Under the pieces are notes generated by a model, which had not been told where the DNA came from, made no database searches, and saw only the letters and a list, made by a program, of their open reading frames with translations. From NCBI RefSeq assembly GCF_047229345.1, contig NZ_JBFTER010000012.1, forward strand, positions 1 to 64,000: a DNA stretch of 64,000 nucleotides. Direction: 5' to 3'. A program made the translations under genes and the position numbers. Origin of the DNA: Cellulomonas_A sp047229345 (lineage in GTDB: Bacteria > Actinomycetota > Actinomycetes > Actinomycetales > Cellulomonadaceae). Positions 1 to 7,902 of this stretch are shown here, one piece after another; within the stretch, counting starts at the first letter, position 1; each line of letters starts with the position of its first letter.

Positions 1-112
1 GGCTCGCAGGCGCCCGAGCCGGCTGCGAGCCCCCTGCGAGCCGCGTGCGAGCGCGGGCCGCGACGCTCGACGGGCACGGCCCCGCACGAGGGCCCGTCAC
101 GAGAGCACCACG

Positions 113-1333
113 ATGACTGCCACCGCGATGACTGCCACCACGACGACCACCTCGCCCGGGCCGACGGCCGCCTCCGCTGCGCCGGCCGACGCCGCGGGTC
201 CCGCCCTCGCCTCCGCGATCGCCCCCTCGACCGACCTCATGGCCCCCGTCCCCGCGGACGCCCCCGCCGCGGTGGTCGCCGACCGGGTCCTGGCCGCCGC
301 GCTCGGCAGCCTCGAGATCACCGCGATCCACCTCGGCGAGCGCCTCGGGTGGTATCGGGCGCTCGCCGACGACGGCCCGCTGACGTCGACCGAGCTCGCG
401 GTCCTGACCGGGACCGTCGAGCGGTACGCCCGCGAGTGGCTCGAGCAGCAGGCGGTGAACGGGTACCTCGAGGCGCTCGACGGCGGGCACGTCGACGCGT
501 CGCACCGCCGGTTCCGCCTGCACGCGGGCGCCGCCGAGGTGCTCACCGACGTCGACAGCCTCGCGCACGTCGCCCCGCTGGCGCGGCTGCTCGCGGGCAC
601 GGGTCGCGTCGTGGACCGTCTCGTCGAGGTGTACCGCACGGGCGGCGGCGTCGGCTGGGAGGAGCTCGGCGCGGACGCGCGCGAGGCGCAGGCGGCGCTG
701 AACCGGCCGATGTTCCTGCACCAGCTCGCCCAGGAGCTGCTGCCCGCGGTGCCGGCGCTGCACGGACGCCTGACGGGCGGCGCGACCGTCGCCGACGTCG
801 GGTGCGGCGAGGGGTGGTCCGCGATCGGGCTCGCCCTCGGGTACCCGGGCGTGCGGGTCGACGGGTACGACGTCGACGCACCGTCCGTCGCCGCGGCGCG
901 CCGGCACGCGTCGACCGCGGGCGTCACCGACCGCGTGACGTTCACGCACGTCGACGCCGCGGCGGCCGGTGACGGGACGGTCGGCCGGTACGACGTCGTG
1001 ACCGCGTACGAGTGCGTGCACGACATGGCGGACCCCGTCGCCGTCCTCGCGGCGATGCGGCGCATGGTGGCGGACGACGGGTACGTGCTCGTGGTCGACG
1101 AGAACGCCGCGGAGGAGTTCGGCGCCCCGGCCGGTCCGGTCGAGCGGCTGCTCTACGGGTTCTCCCTGGTGTGCTGCCTGCCCGACGGGCTGAGCACCGA
1201 CGGCGGAGCCGGTACCGGCACGGTCATGCGCCCCTCGGTGCTCGCGCGGTACGCGACGCGGGCGGGGTTCTCCGGCGTCGAGGTGCTGCCCGTCGAGCAC
1301 GACCTGTTCCGGTTCTACCGCCTGCACCTCTGA
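113..1333 (+). CDS. SAM-dependent methyltransferase with N-terminal winged helix (Rv2258c-like)
   Basis: A 406-residue protein. Residues about 60-130 read as a winged-helix/dimerisation domain (GWYRALADDGPLT...REWLEQQAVNGYLEA). A class I Rossmann methyltransferase domain follows, with motif I VADVGCGEGWS near residue 226 and the downstream motif YECVHDMADP near 302. The substrate cannot be read from sequence. The first 45 residues are Ala/Thr-rich and the start is uncertain: ATG 113 has only a weak GAGAG upstream, and ATG 125 or 239 are alternatives. It converges on the SARP regulator with a 20-bp gap. A second protein of the same architecture at 22792-23838 also lies beside a SARP regulator. 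Known for the family: winged-helix methyltransferases of this type act on small molecules. That this one does is inference. Confidence 0.8.
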   Translation: MTATAMTATTTTTSPGPTAASAAPADAAGPALASAIAPSTDLMAPVPADAPAAVVADRVLAAALGSLEITAIHLGERLGWYRALADDGPLTSTELAVLTGTVERYAREWLEQQAVNGYLEALDGGHVDASHRRFRLHAGAAEVLTDVDSLAHVAPLARLLAGTGRVVDRLVEVYRTGGGVGWEELGADAREAQAALNRPMFLHQLAQELLPAVPALHGRLTGGATVADVGCGEGWSAIGLALGYPGVRVDGYDVDAPSVAAARRHASTAGVTDRVTFTHVDAAAAGDGTVGRYDVVTAYECVHDMADPVAVLAAMRRMVADDGYVLVVDENAAEEFGAPAGPVERLLYGFSLVCCLPDGLSTDGGAGTGTVMRPSVLARYATRAGFSGVEVLPVEHDLFRFYRLHL

Positions 1334-1338
1334 GGTCG

Positions 1339-1352
1339 TCCGGCACGCCGGA
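1339..1352. terminator. Short palindrome between converging genes
   Basis: TCCGGC-AC-GCCGGA fills most of the 20-bp gap between the methyltransferase stop and the SARP stop. It could act as a compact bidirectional terminator, but there is no T-run and the loop is minimal, so this is weak. Confidence 0.3.
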
Positions 1353-1353
1353 A

Positions 1354-4300
1354 TCACCCACCGCGCAGCCGGCGCGCGGCGTCGAGGGCCGCGCGGGCGG
1401 CGGACTCGACGTCGCGCGCGGCGCCCGTCCGCAGGCGGTCCGAGAGCCGGGCGTCGCCTAGTGCACCGACGAGCTGCTCGTGCGCGCGTGCGAGCCGCTC
1501 GCCCTCGGCTCCGAAGGTGGGGGAGACGTCCGCCCGGGCGACCGCGCCGAGCAGCTCGGCCGCCGCGTCCGGGGCGTCGAGCCGGAGCAGCAGGTCCACG
1601 AGGTTGCGCAGGGTCGTGAGCAGGTGGGTGCGGTCGCCGCGCTCGAGCCACCGCACGACGACGTCCTCGAACGCGACGAGCGCCTCCCGGGCCTCGCCGT
1701 GGCGGCCCCGGACGCTCGTGGCGGACACGCGCGCGACGCCGCCGAGGTACCGGTTGCCCACCGCGTCGGCGAGCGCGACCGCCCGGCCCAGGGACCGTGC
1801 GGCGTGGTCGGGGTCCACGTCGAGGTCGACCTCCCCCTCCGCGTAGGCGAACCACCCGAGCGCCGTGGGCGAGAGCGCCGGCACCACGGCGTCGAGCAGC
1901 GCCCGGTGCCGCGTGAGCGTGGCGTGGGCGGCCGGCCGGTCGCCCTCGTAGGCGAGCGCGAGGCTCGTCGACGCGGCGGCGATCGCCGCGTAGTGCCCGT
2001 CCCCGGCGGCGAGCGCGAGCTCCCACAGCCGTGCCGCCTGCTCACGGCACCCCGCCAGCCGGCCGTCGTAGATCGCCGCGTCCGAGAGGACCTCGTACGC
2101 CTGCATCCGGACGCGGTCGTCGACCGCGAGGGCGAGGGCCTGCTCGGCGCGCGCCTCGGCGGCGGGGAGCTCGCCGGCCTGGAGCAGCCGCGCCGCGACA
2201 CCGGCGTGCGCGGCGGCGACCGCGGGGTCGTCAGCGGCGAGGTGCGGCACGAGCCGCTGAGCCCAGCCGAGCACCTCGTCGTCGAGGGTCCCCACCGCGA
2301 ACACGTGCAGCGAGGCCGACAGCCCGCTCGCGACGTCCGGGGCGTGCTCGCGGGCCCACGCGTGGGCCGCGCGCAGCTCGGCGACGACCGACCTGAGCCG
2401 GGCGACGGCGGCGGCCTCACCCGGTCCGCGGAGCGCGGCGTCGCACCCGCGGGCGACCTCCGCGACGTGGCGGGCGTGCGCCTCGTGCGGGAGGGGGCGG
2501 CGGTCCGGTCCGGCGAGGACCGCCGACCGGACGGTGTGCAGCATCCGGTACCGCGTCCCGGGGGCCGGGTGCCGCGGGTCGCCGGGGCGCGCGTCGCCGG
2601 GCTGCGGGTCGCCGGGTCGCGGGTCGCCGGGCTGCGGCAGCAGCAGCGAGCGCCGCACGAGCGCCTCGACCGTCTCGCGCCCGGCGCCGACCACCGCCGC
2701 GGCGTCCGACGCCTCGACCGGTCCGGCAAAGACCGGCCACCGGTGGAGGGCCTCGCGCTCGGCCGGGTCGAGCAGCGCCTCGGACCACGCGATGACGGCG
2801 CCCAGGGAGCGGTGACGGTCCGGTCCGGCGCGGTGCGGGTGCCGCAGCGTCGCCGCGCCGTCGCCCGGTGCGCGAGCCGCGCCCGCACCGCCGTCCGCAC
2901 CTCCGTCCGCGACCGCGGCCCCGGGCGCGTGCGGGTCGTCCGCGAGCATCGACGCGAGCTCCGCGAGGCTCACGCTCGCGGTGCGCGCCGCCGCCATCTC
3001 GATCGCGAGCGGCAGCCCGTCGAGCGCCTGCACGACGCGGTCCACGAGCGCGACGTCGAACGTCGCGTCGACCGGACCGGCCGCGCGGGCCCGGTCGAGG
3101 AACAGCCGCCGCGCCGCCGGTCCTGACGGCGTCACCGTCGTCGTCAGCGGTGCGACGACGTGCACGTGCTCGCCCGGCACCCTGAGGCGCTCGCGGCTGG
3201 TCACGAGGACCCGGGCGCGCGAGCCCGCGAGCACGCCCTCGACGAGCGCGGCCGCGGCGTCGAGCAGGTGCTCACCGTTGTCGACGAGCACCAGGACGTC
3301 GAGGTCCCCGAGCCGGCGCAGGGCGGTCGTCGCCGGGCCGGCCTCGGCGCCGAGCCCGAGCGGCGCGAGCGCCGCGGACGGGAGCGCGGCCGCGTCGCGC
3401 ACCGTGCCGAGCTCGACGACCCGCACCCCGGACCCGAACCCGTCGGCGACCCGGCGGGCGAGCTCGAGCGCGAGCCGGGTCTTGCCGACGCCGCCCGGCC
3501 CGGCGAGGGTGACGAGCCGCGCGTCCGCGAGCAGCAGCCGGAGCGCGGCGAGGTCGTGGTCGCGGCCGACCAGGGACGTCGGCGGCACGGGCACCGTCGC
3601 GGCGGCGGGACCGCGGGGTCCGCCGGTCGGGTGGACGCGGGCGGCGGTCCGCGAGGAGTCCGTCGGCGTCGGCGGCGTGGTCCGCACGCCCAGCGCCTCG
3701 TCGTGGGCCGCCCGCAGCCCGGCGGAGGGCGCCAGGCCAAGCTCGTCGAGCGCGTCCACGGCCCGGTGGAACGCGGTCGTGCCGTCGGCGGGCCGCCCGG
3801 CGGCGACGAGCGCCCGGACGAGGCCGGCCCACGCACGCTCGTCGGTCGGGACGTCGGCCACGAGCGCCTCGGCGAGCGGCACGGCGTCGACGCCCCGCCC
3901 GGCCGTCACGAGGTGGTCCACGAGCCCCCGGCGCGCCGCCGTGCGCCGTTCCTCGAGCCGGCGCGCCTCGCCGCGGACACCCGGGAGGTCGGCGGCACCG
4001 CCGAACGCGGGGCCGCGCCAGAGCCCGAGCGCGCGCTCGGTCAGCGTCACGGCCGTCGCCGCGTCGGCGTGCTCCGACTCGGCGAGCCACGCCTCGAACT
4101 GCGCGGAGTCGACCCGGCCGTCCCCGAGGTCGAGGACGTAGCCGCCGTCGTGCGCGCGCACCGGCACGTCGAGCGTGCGGCGCAGCCGCGAGACGTGGGT
4201 GTGCAGCGTGTGCGCGGCGCTCGGGGGCGGGTCGTCGGGCCACAGGGTGTCGACGAGCAGGTCCACGCCCACGGTCCGGCCGCGGTGCGCGACGAGGGCG

Positions 4301-4389
4301 GCGAGCAGCGCTCGCTGACGGGCGCCGGCGACCGCCACGGTCCCGTCGTCCGTGCGCACCTCGAGGGGGCCGAGCACCCCGACGTCCAT
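1354..4389 (-). CDS. AfsR/SARP-family transcriptional regulator with NB-ARC ATPase
   Basis: 1011 residues. An OmpR-type winged helix (about 1-95, starting MDVGVLGPLEVRTDDG) precedes a bacterial transcriptional activation domain (BTAD, about 96-240). An STAND/NB-ARC ATPase follows, with Walker A GPGGVGKT near 296 and Walker B-like LVLVDNGEH near 368, and a C-terminal Ala/Leu-rich helical repeat region continues to the end. SARP/AfsR proteins activate neighbouring genes, often secondary metabolism; the neighbour here is a methyltransferase. A four-unit PGDPR-type repeat (about residues 585-605) sits in the linker after the ATPase. The start is supported by TAGCAT 6 nt before ATG, implying a leaderless mRNA. 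Three direct repeats lie 125-172 bp upstream. No secondary-metabolite cluster is visible nearby, so the target is unknown. Confidence 0.9.
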   Translation of the reverse strand: MDVGVLGPLEVRTDDGTVAVAGARQRALLAALVAHRGRTVGVDLLVDTLWPDDPPPSAAHTLHTHVSRLRRTLDVPVRAHDGGYVLDLGDGRVDSAQFEAWLAESEHADAATAVTLTERALGLWRGPAFGGAADLPGVRGEARRLEERRTAARRGLVDHLVTAGRGVDAVPLAEALVADVPTDERAWAGLVRALVAAGRPADGTTAFHRAVDALDELGLAPSAGLRAAHDEALGVRTTPPTPTDSSRTAARVHPTGGPRGPAAATVPVPPTSLVGRDHDLAALRLLLADARLVTLAGPGGVGKTRLALELARRVADGFGSGVRVVELGTVRDAAALPSAALAPLGLGAEAGPATTALRRLGDLDVLVLVDNGEHLLDAAAALVEGVLAGSRARVLVTSRERLRVPGEHVHVVAPLTTTVTPSGPAARRLFLDRARAAGPVDATFDVALVDRVVQALDGLPLAIEMAAARTASVSLAELASMLADDPHAPGAAVADGGADGGAGAARAPGDGAATLRHPHRAGPDRHRSLGAVIAWSEALLDPAEREALHRWPVFAGPVEASDAAAVVGAGRETVEALVRRSLLLPQPGDPRPGDPQPGDARPGDPRHPAPGTRYRMLHTVRSAVLAGPDRRPLPHEAHARHVAEVARGCDAALRGPGEAAAVARLRSVVAELRAAHAWAREHAPDVASGLSASLHVFAVGTLDDEVLGWAQRLVPHLAADDPAVAAAHAGVAARLLQAGELPAAEARAEQALALAVDDRVRMQAYEVLSDAAIYDGRLAGCREQAARLWELALAAGDGHYAAIAAASTSLALAYEGDRPAAHATLTRHRALLDAVVPALSPTALGWFAYAEGEVDLDVDPDHAARSLGRAVALADAVGNRYLGGVARVSATSVRGRHGEAREALVAFEDVVVRWLERGDRTHLLTTLRNLVDLLLRLDAPDAAAELLGAVARADVSPTFGAEGERLARAHEQLVGALGDARLSDRLRTGAARDVESAARAALDAARRLRGG
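2575..2634. repeat. 15-bp tandem repeat (4 copies) inside the SARP gene
   Basis: Four near-identical 15-bp units of the form CGGGTCGCCGGGCTG, in frame with the gene. On the minus strand they encode PGDPR/PGDPQ/PGDAR/PGDPR between the ATPase and helical-repeat domains. In-frame units mean copy-number change would lengthen the linker without breaking the protein. Confidence 0.85.
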
Positions 4390-4395
4390 CTGCCG

Positions 4396-4401
4396 ATGCT
4401 A
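4396..4401 (-). promoter_or_regulatory. -10 element of SARP regulator (leaderless)
   Basis: TAGCAT on the minus strand, 6 nt before ATG 4389. The spacing places the transcription start at or next to the start codon. Confidence 0.55.
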
Positions 4402-4513
4402 CGGCGACGGGGACTCCCGCCGACCGGGCTCGGCGCGCACGTTCGGGCCGGTCGGCCGAGGTGCGCGCTCGCGTGCTGGGTAGGCGGGGGACGCGCAGTC
4501 CGGGCGCGCGCCA

Positions 4514-4561
4514 CCAGGCTGAGCACCCTCCAGGCTGAGCACCCCACCAGGCTGAGCACCC
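4514..4561. repeat. Three direct repeats upstream of SARP regulator
   Basis: CCAGGCTGAGCACCC occurs at 4514-4528, 4530-4544 and 4547-4561, giving spacings of 16 and 17 bp. They lie in the 215-bp gap between the SARP gene and the GNAT gene. They could be regulator-binding direct repeats or a recent micro-duplication. The spacing is not the 11-bp period typical of SARP sites. Confidence 0.75.
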
Positions 4562-4604
4562 TCCTCGCCGCACGCCCCGCCCGGACGCGCGCCACGTCGG
4601 CCGC

Positions 4605-5363
4605 TCAGCCCAGCCGCACGCTCAGCTGCGAGCCGAGGTCGCGGTAGCCGAGCGACCGGGCGATGCGCTGCGAGGGCTCGACGCGGGCGCGCCACTGCGG
4701 CAGGAGCCCGGCGTCGAGCGCGGCCGTCGTCGCGGCGCGGGCCACGAGCCGGCCGTACCCCAGGCCGCGGACCTCGGGCGCGCTGAGCACCGAGAGGTGG
4801 GCGACGTCGCCCGGCCACGCGCGGAACCCCGCGGCGGCGACGACGACCCCGGCGCGGCGCAGGGCGAACGCCGGCGAGGTGAGCTCGGCGACACCGCTCT
4901 CGTCGGCGTCGTCCGGCGCCACACGGTCCAGGAGCGCGCGGAGCTCGGGACCCGCGGCGTCGAGCGCGACGACGTCCCGGAGGTCGGGGCGCACGTCGTC
5001 GGTACGGTCGTCCCGCGGCGGGGCCGTCCGCAGCTCGACGGTCGTGAGGCTCGCGGCGTCGAGGTACGCGAGCCGTGCGGGGCCGAGCGCGTCCGCCACG
5101 GGCAGGTGCGCGCGGACGACGCCGGTGTCGGTGCGCGAGCCCGGGGCGAGCCCGGTGAGGACCCGGACCCGCTCCGCGGTCGCGGCGTCGGGGGCCGTGA
5201 CGAGCGCGGAACCCTCGAGCTCGACGACGCCGACCCAGCCCGGCGGGCACAGCAGCGAGTCCGGGGCGACGGCCACGGCCACCCCGCCGTCGGTCGGGAA
5301 CGCCGTCACCGACCCGGCGAGCACCTCCCACAGCCCCCGCGCGCGGTCGGCGGCACGCCTCAC
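4605..5363 (-). CDS. GNAT-family N-acetyltransferase
   Basis: 252 residues. The C-terminal half carries the acetyl-CoA-binding signature (EVRGLGYGRLVARAA, about residues 190-205), then the GNAT ending with the short helix SQRIARSLGYRDLGSQLSVRLG. The N-terminal half is divergent, as in two-domain GNATs. The GTG start overlaps the stop of the upstream YbaK-like gene by 4 nt (GTGA), so the two are translationally coupled. Substrate unknown. Family assignment is good; the specific role is not assignable. Confidence 0.8.
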   Translation of the reverse strand: MRRAADRARGLWEVLAGSVTAFPTDGGVAVAVAPDSLLCPPGWVGVVELEGSALVTAPDAATAERVRVLTGLAPGSRTDTGVVRAHLPVADALGPARLAYLDAASLTTVELRTAPPRDDRTDDVRPDLRDVVALDAAGPELRALLDRVAPDDADESGVAELTSPAFALRRAGVVVAAAGFRAWPGDVAHLSVLSAPEVRGLGYGRLVARAATTAALDAGLLPQWRARVEPSQRIARSLGYRDLGSQLSVRLG

Positions 5364-5935
5364 GCGAGCGCCAGGCCGTCGACGACCTCGACGCCCGGGG
5401 CGCTCCCGAGCAGGGCGCCCGGCAGGGCGATCTTGGAGCCGCGCACGCCGCTGCCGACGACCACGTACGGCCCCGCGTCGGGGTCCTCGGCGGCGACCCG
5501 GGCGTCGACGAGCACGCGGTAGCCCTCGGGCAGGCCCAGCGGGGTGATCCCGCCGTACTCCATCCCGGACTCGGCGGTCGCGCGGTCCATCGGCAGGAAC
5601 GACGCCTTGCGCACGTCGAGCAGGCGCTTGACCGCGTTGTTGACGTCGGCGCGGGTCGTCGCCCGCACGACGGCTGCGGCGACCCGCTCGTCGCCCGCGC
5701 GGCGGCCGGCGACGAGCACGCAGTTGGCCGAGACGGCGAGCGGGACGTCGTACGCCTGCGTCATGGCGGCGGTGTCCGCGAGGTCGGGGTCGATCTGCGC
5801 GACGACGACCTGCTCGGCGACGCGTTCGTCCTGCGTGGCCCAGGCGGTGATCGCGGCGGCGGTGCTGGGGGCGACGAGGTCGGGGTGGTCGACGACCGGC
5901 CGCCAGGTCAGGGTTCCGAGGGTCAGCACGGGCAT
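5360..5935 (-). CDS. YbaK/EbsC-type aminoacyl-tRNA deacylase family protein
   Basis: 191 residues, a single YbaK/ProX-like domain. Characteristic segments are AVSANCVLVAG, the conserved basic stretch NNAVKRLLDVRKASFLPMDRA around the presumed catalytic lysine, and the ending GGITPLGLPEGYRVLVD...GSGVRGSKIALPGALL. Family members hydrolyse mischarged tRNA such as Cys-tRNAPro. Some paralogues have unknown substrates, and which kind this is cannot be decided here. TACCCT 6 nt before ATG 5935 supports the start and a leaderless transcript that includes the GNAT gene. Confidence 0.8.
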   Translation of the reverse strand: MPVLTLGTLTWRPVVDHPDLVAPSTAAAITAWATQDERVAEQVVVAQIDPDLADTAAMTQAYDVPLAVSANCVLVAGRRAGDERVAAAVVRATTRADVNNAVKRLLDVRKASFLPMDRATAESGMEYGGITPLGLPEGYRVLVDARVAAEDPDAGPYVVVGSGVRGSKIALPGALLGSAPGVEVVDGLALA

Positions 5936-5941
5936 GGCGTC

Positions 5942-5947
5942 AGGGTA
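5942..5947 (-). promoter_or_regulatory. -10 element for ybaK-like/GNAT operon
   Basis: TACCCT on the minus strand, 6 nt before the ATG at 5935. Confidence 0.5.
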
Positions 5948-5987
5948 ACGACCGCTCGCGGGCCGCCCACGGGAACGGACGGGGCCC

Positions 5988-6641
5988 TCAGTCCACGAGG
6001 CCCGCCCGGAACGCGGTGATCGCGATCTGCACGCGGTTCGTGACGCCGAGCTTCTCGAACAGGTGCGTCACGTGGCTCTTCACGGTGGCCTCCGTGACGT
6101 GCAGCAGCGCCGCGACCTCGGCGTTCGAGCGGCCGCGACCGATCTCGACGACGACCTCCCGCTCGCGTGCCGTCAGCACCTCGAGCGCCGCGAGGGCGTC
6201 CCGCCGGCGGCCGCTGCGCTGGTGCGTCACGACGCGCTCGACGACCCGGCGCGTCACGACCGGCGAGAGCACCGCGTCCCCCGCGGCGGCGCGGCGGACC
6301 GCGTCGATGAGGTCGCGCGGGGGCGTGTCCTTGAGGAGGAAGCCGGCGGCGCCGGCCTCGAGCGCGCGGAAGACGTCCTCGTCGGTGTCGAACGTCGTGA
6401 GCACCACGACGGCCGGCGGGTCGGTGGTCGCGTGCAGCGCCACGGTCGCCGCGAGCCCGTCGAGCCGCGGCATGCGCAGGTCCATGAGCACGACGTCGGG
6501 CCGGTGCCGGCGCACCGCGTCGAGAGCAGCCCGGCCGTCGGGCGCCTCGCCGACCACCGTGAGGTCGCCGGCCGTCTCGAGGATGAGGCGCAGGCCCGCG
6601 CGCACGAGCTGCTCGTCGTCCACGAGCAGGACCGCGGTCAC
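5988..6641 (-). CDS. NarL/FixJ-family response regulator
   Basis: 217 residues. The receiver domain (1-120) has acidic D8/D9, the phospho-acceptor D54 (DVVLMDLRMP) and the switch lysine in LLKDTPP near 104. A LuxR-type helix-turn-helix follows (about 150-205, LTAREREVVVEIGRGRSNAEVAALLHVTEATVKSHVTHLFEKL...). The GTG start overlaps the stop of the histidine kinase by 4 nt (GTGA), forming one two-component operon. The stimulus is unknown. The divergent serine hydrolase upstream of the kinase is a candidate target by position only. Confidence 0.93.
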   Translation of the reverse strand: MTAVLLVDDEQLVRAGLRLILETAGDLTVVGEAPDGRAALDAVRRHRPDVVLMDLRMPRLDGLAATVALHATTDPPAVVVLTTFDTDEDVFRALEAGAAGFLLKDTPPRDLIDAVRRAAAGDAVLSPVVTRRVVERVVTHQRSGRRRDALAALEVLTAREREVVVEIGRGRSNAEVAALLHVTEATVKSHVTHLFEKLGVTNRVQIAITAFRAGLVD

Positions 6642-7759
6642 CGCCCGGCCTCAGCGGTGTCGTCGGCGCACGGCACGACGGCGTCCACGCGCCACCCGCC
6701 GTCCGGCTCACGGCCTGCGGCGAACGTGCCCCCGGTGAGCCGGACGCGCTCCGCGAGCCCGACGAGACCCGAGCCCGACCCCGGCAGGTCCAGGCCGGTG
6801 GGTGCGCCGGCCGGGTTGCTCACCGTCACGGTGACGCCGCCTGGCGTGCGGCGCACGCGCACGGCGACCGGTGCGCCGGGCGCATGCCGCCGTGCGTTCG
6901 TGAGCGCCTCCTGCACGACGCGGTGCACGACGGCGGCCGTCCGCCCGGGCAGCGCACCCGCGCCGGTGTCGAGGTCGAGCTCGACGCGTTCGCCCGCGCG
7001 CTCCGCGTCCTCGACGAGCCCGGCGAGGTCGAGCGGGCCGCCGGGGTCGGCGGGCGGCTCGTCCGGCGCGCGCAGCACGCCCAGCACGTCCCGCAGCTCC
7101 TGCAGGGCCTCCCGTGCCGTGCCCCGGATCAGCGCGGCTGCGTCGCGCACCCCCGCGTCCTCGGCTCCGGGGCCGACCTCGAGCGCGCCCGCGTGGAGCG
7201 CGACGAGCGTGACCTTGTGCGCGAGCACGTCGTGCATCTCGCGGGCGATACGGGCGCGCTCGGCGGCCCGGGCCTGCTCCTCGCGGAGCCGACGCTCCAC
7301 GACGGCCTGCCGCGACTCCGCCTCCTGCGCCGCCCGCAGCTCCCGGCGCGTCGCCGCGTGCACGCCTGCGCCGACGAGTGCGGCGGTCAGCAGGGCGGCC
7401 CACGCGGCGTCCTGCGCGTCGAGCCGCCCCTCGTCGAGCCACCACCAGCCGGCCAGGCCCGACCAGCCGGCCGCGGCCACGAGCGCGAGCGCCCGGCGCG
7501 GGGCGTACGCGCCGCCCGACCAGAGCCCCACGGCCAGCGGCACGGGGTTACCCGAGAGCGCGTACGCGGCGGCGCCGAGCGTCGCCACCAGGACGGGGTG
7601 GGCCCGGCGCACGACGAGCGCGGCGCTGCCGAGCACCCCGGCCGCGACGATCACGCCCGCGGGCACGGCGGACCACCCGCCGCGGGCCGCCATCGCGGTC
7701 ACGACGAGCGACGCGGCCACGAGCGCGGCGTCGAGGGCGCGGGTCCGGGCCGGTGGCAT
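6638..7759 (-). CDS. NarL-type sensor histidine kinase
   Basis: 373 residues from ATG 7759. The N-terminal half has about four to five hydrophobic membrane segments (to about residue 135) and a short coiled coil (RRELRAAQEAESRQAVVERRLREEQARA). The HisKA_3 phospho-acceptor motif ARIAREMHDVLAHKV has its His near residue 175. The HATPase domain shows NARRHAPG and GSGSGLVGLAER. No extracellular sensor domain is evident, so it probably senses through its membrane region. A longer reading from 7825 is possible, but TACGCT 6 nt upstream of ATG 7759 favours this start. Confidence 0.9.
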   Translation of the reverse strand: MPPARTRALDAALVAASLVVTAMAARGGWSAVPAGVIVAAGVLGSAALVVRRAHPVLVATLGAAAYALSGNPVPLAVGLWSGGAYAPRRALALVAAAGWSGLAGWWWLDEGRLDAQDAAWAALLTAALVGAGVHAATRRELRAAQEAESRQAVVERRLREEQARAAERARIAREMHDVLAHKVTLVALHAGALEVGPGAEDAGVRDAAALIRGTAREALQELRDVLGVLRAPDEPPADPGGPLDLAGLVEDAERAGERVELDLDTGAGALPGRTAAVVHRVVQEALTNARRHAPGAPVAVRVRRTPGGVTVTVSNPAGAPTGLDLPGSGSGLVGLAERVRLTGGTFAAGREPDGGWRVDAVVPCADDTAEAGR

Positions 7760-7765
7760 GACCCG

Positions 7766-7771
7766 AGCGTA
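7766..7771 (-). promoter_or_regulatory. -10 element of two-component operon
   Basis: TACGCT on the minus strand, 6 nt before the kinase ATG at 7759. Confidence 0.5.
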
Positions 7772-7902
7772 GGGACGCGGACCCGGCGGGTGGACCGTCC
7801 GGAGGTCGCGTCCGGGGCGGTGCACCGTGCGACTTTCGTCGGGCCGTGGGACCGCCGCCGCTCCGATGCGGGGCCAGCGGCCCGGTCAGCACGCTGGGCG
7901 GC

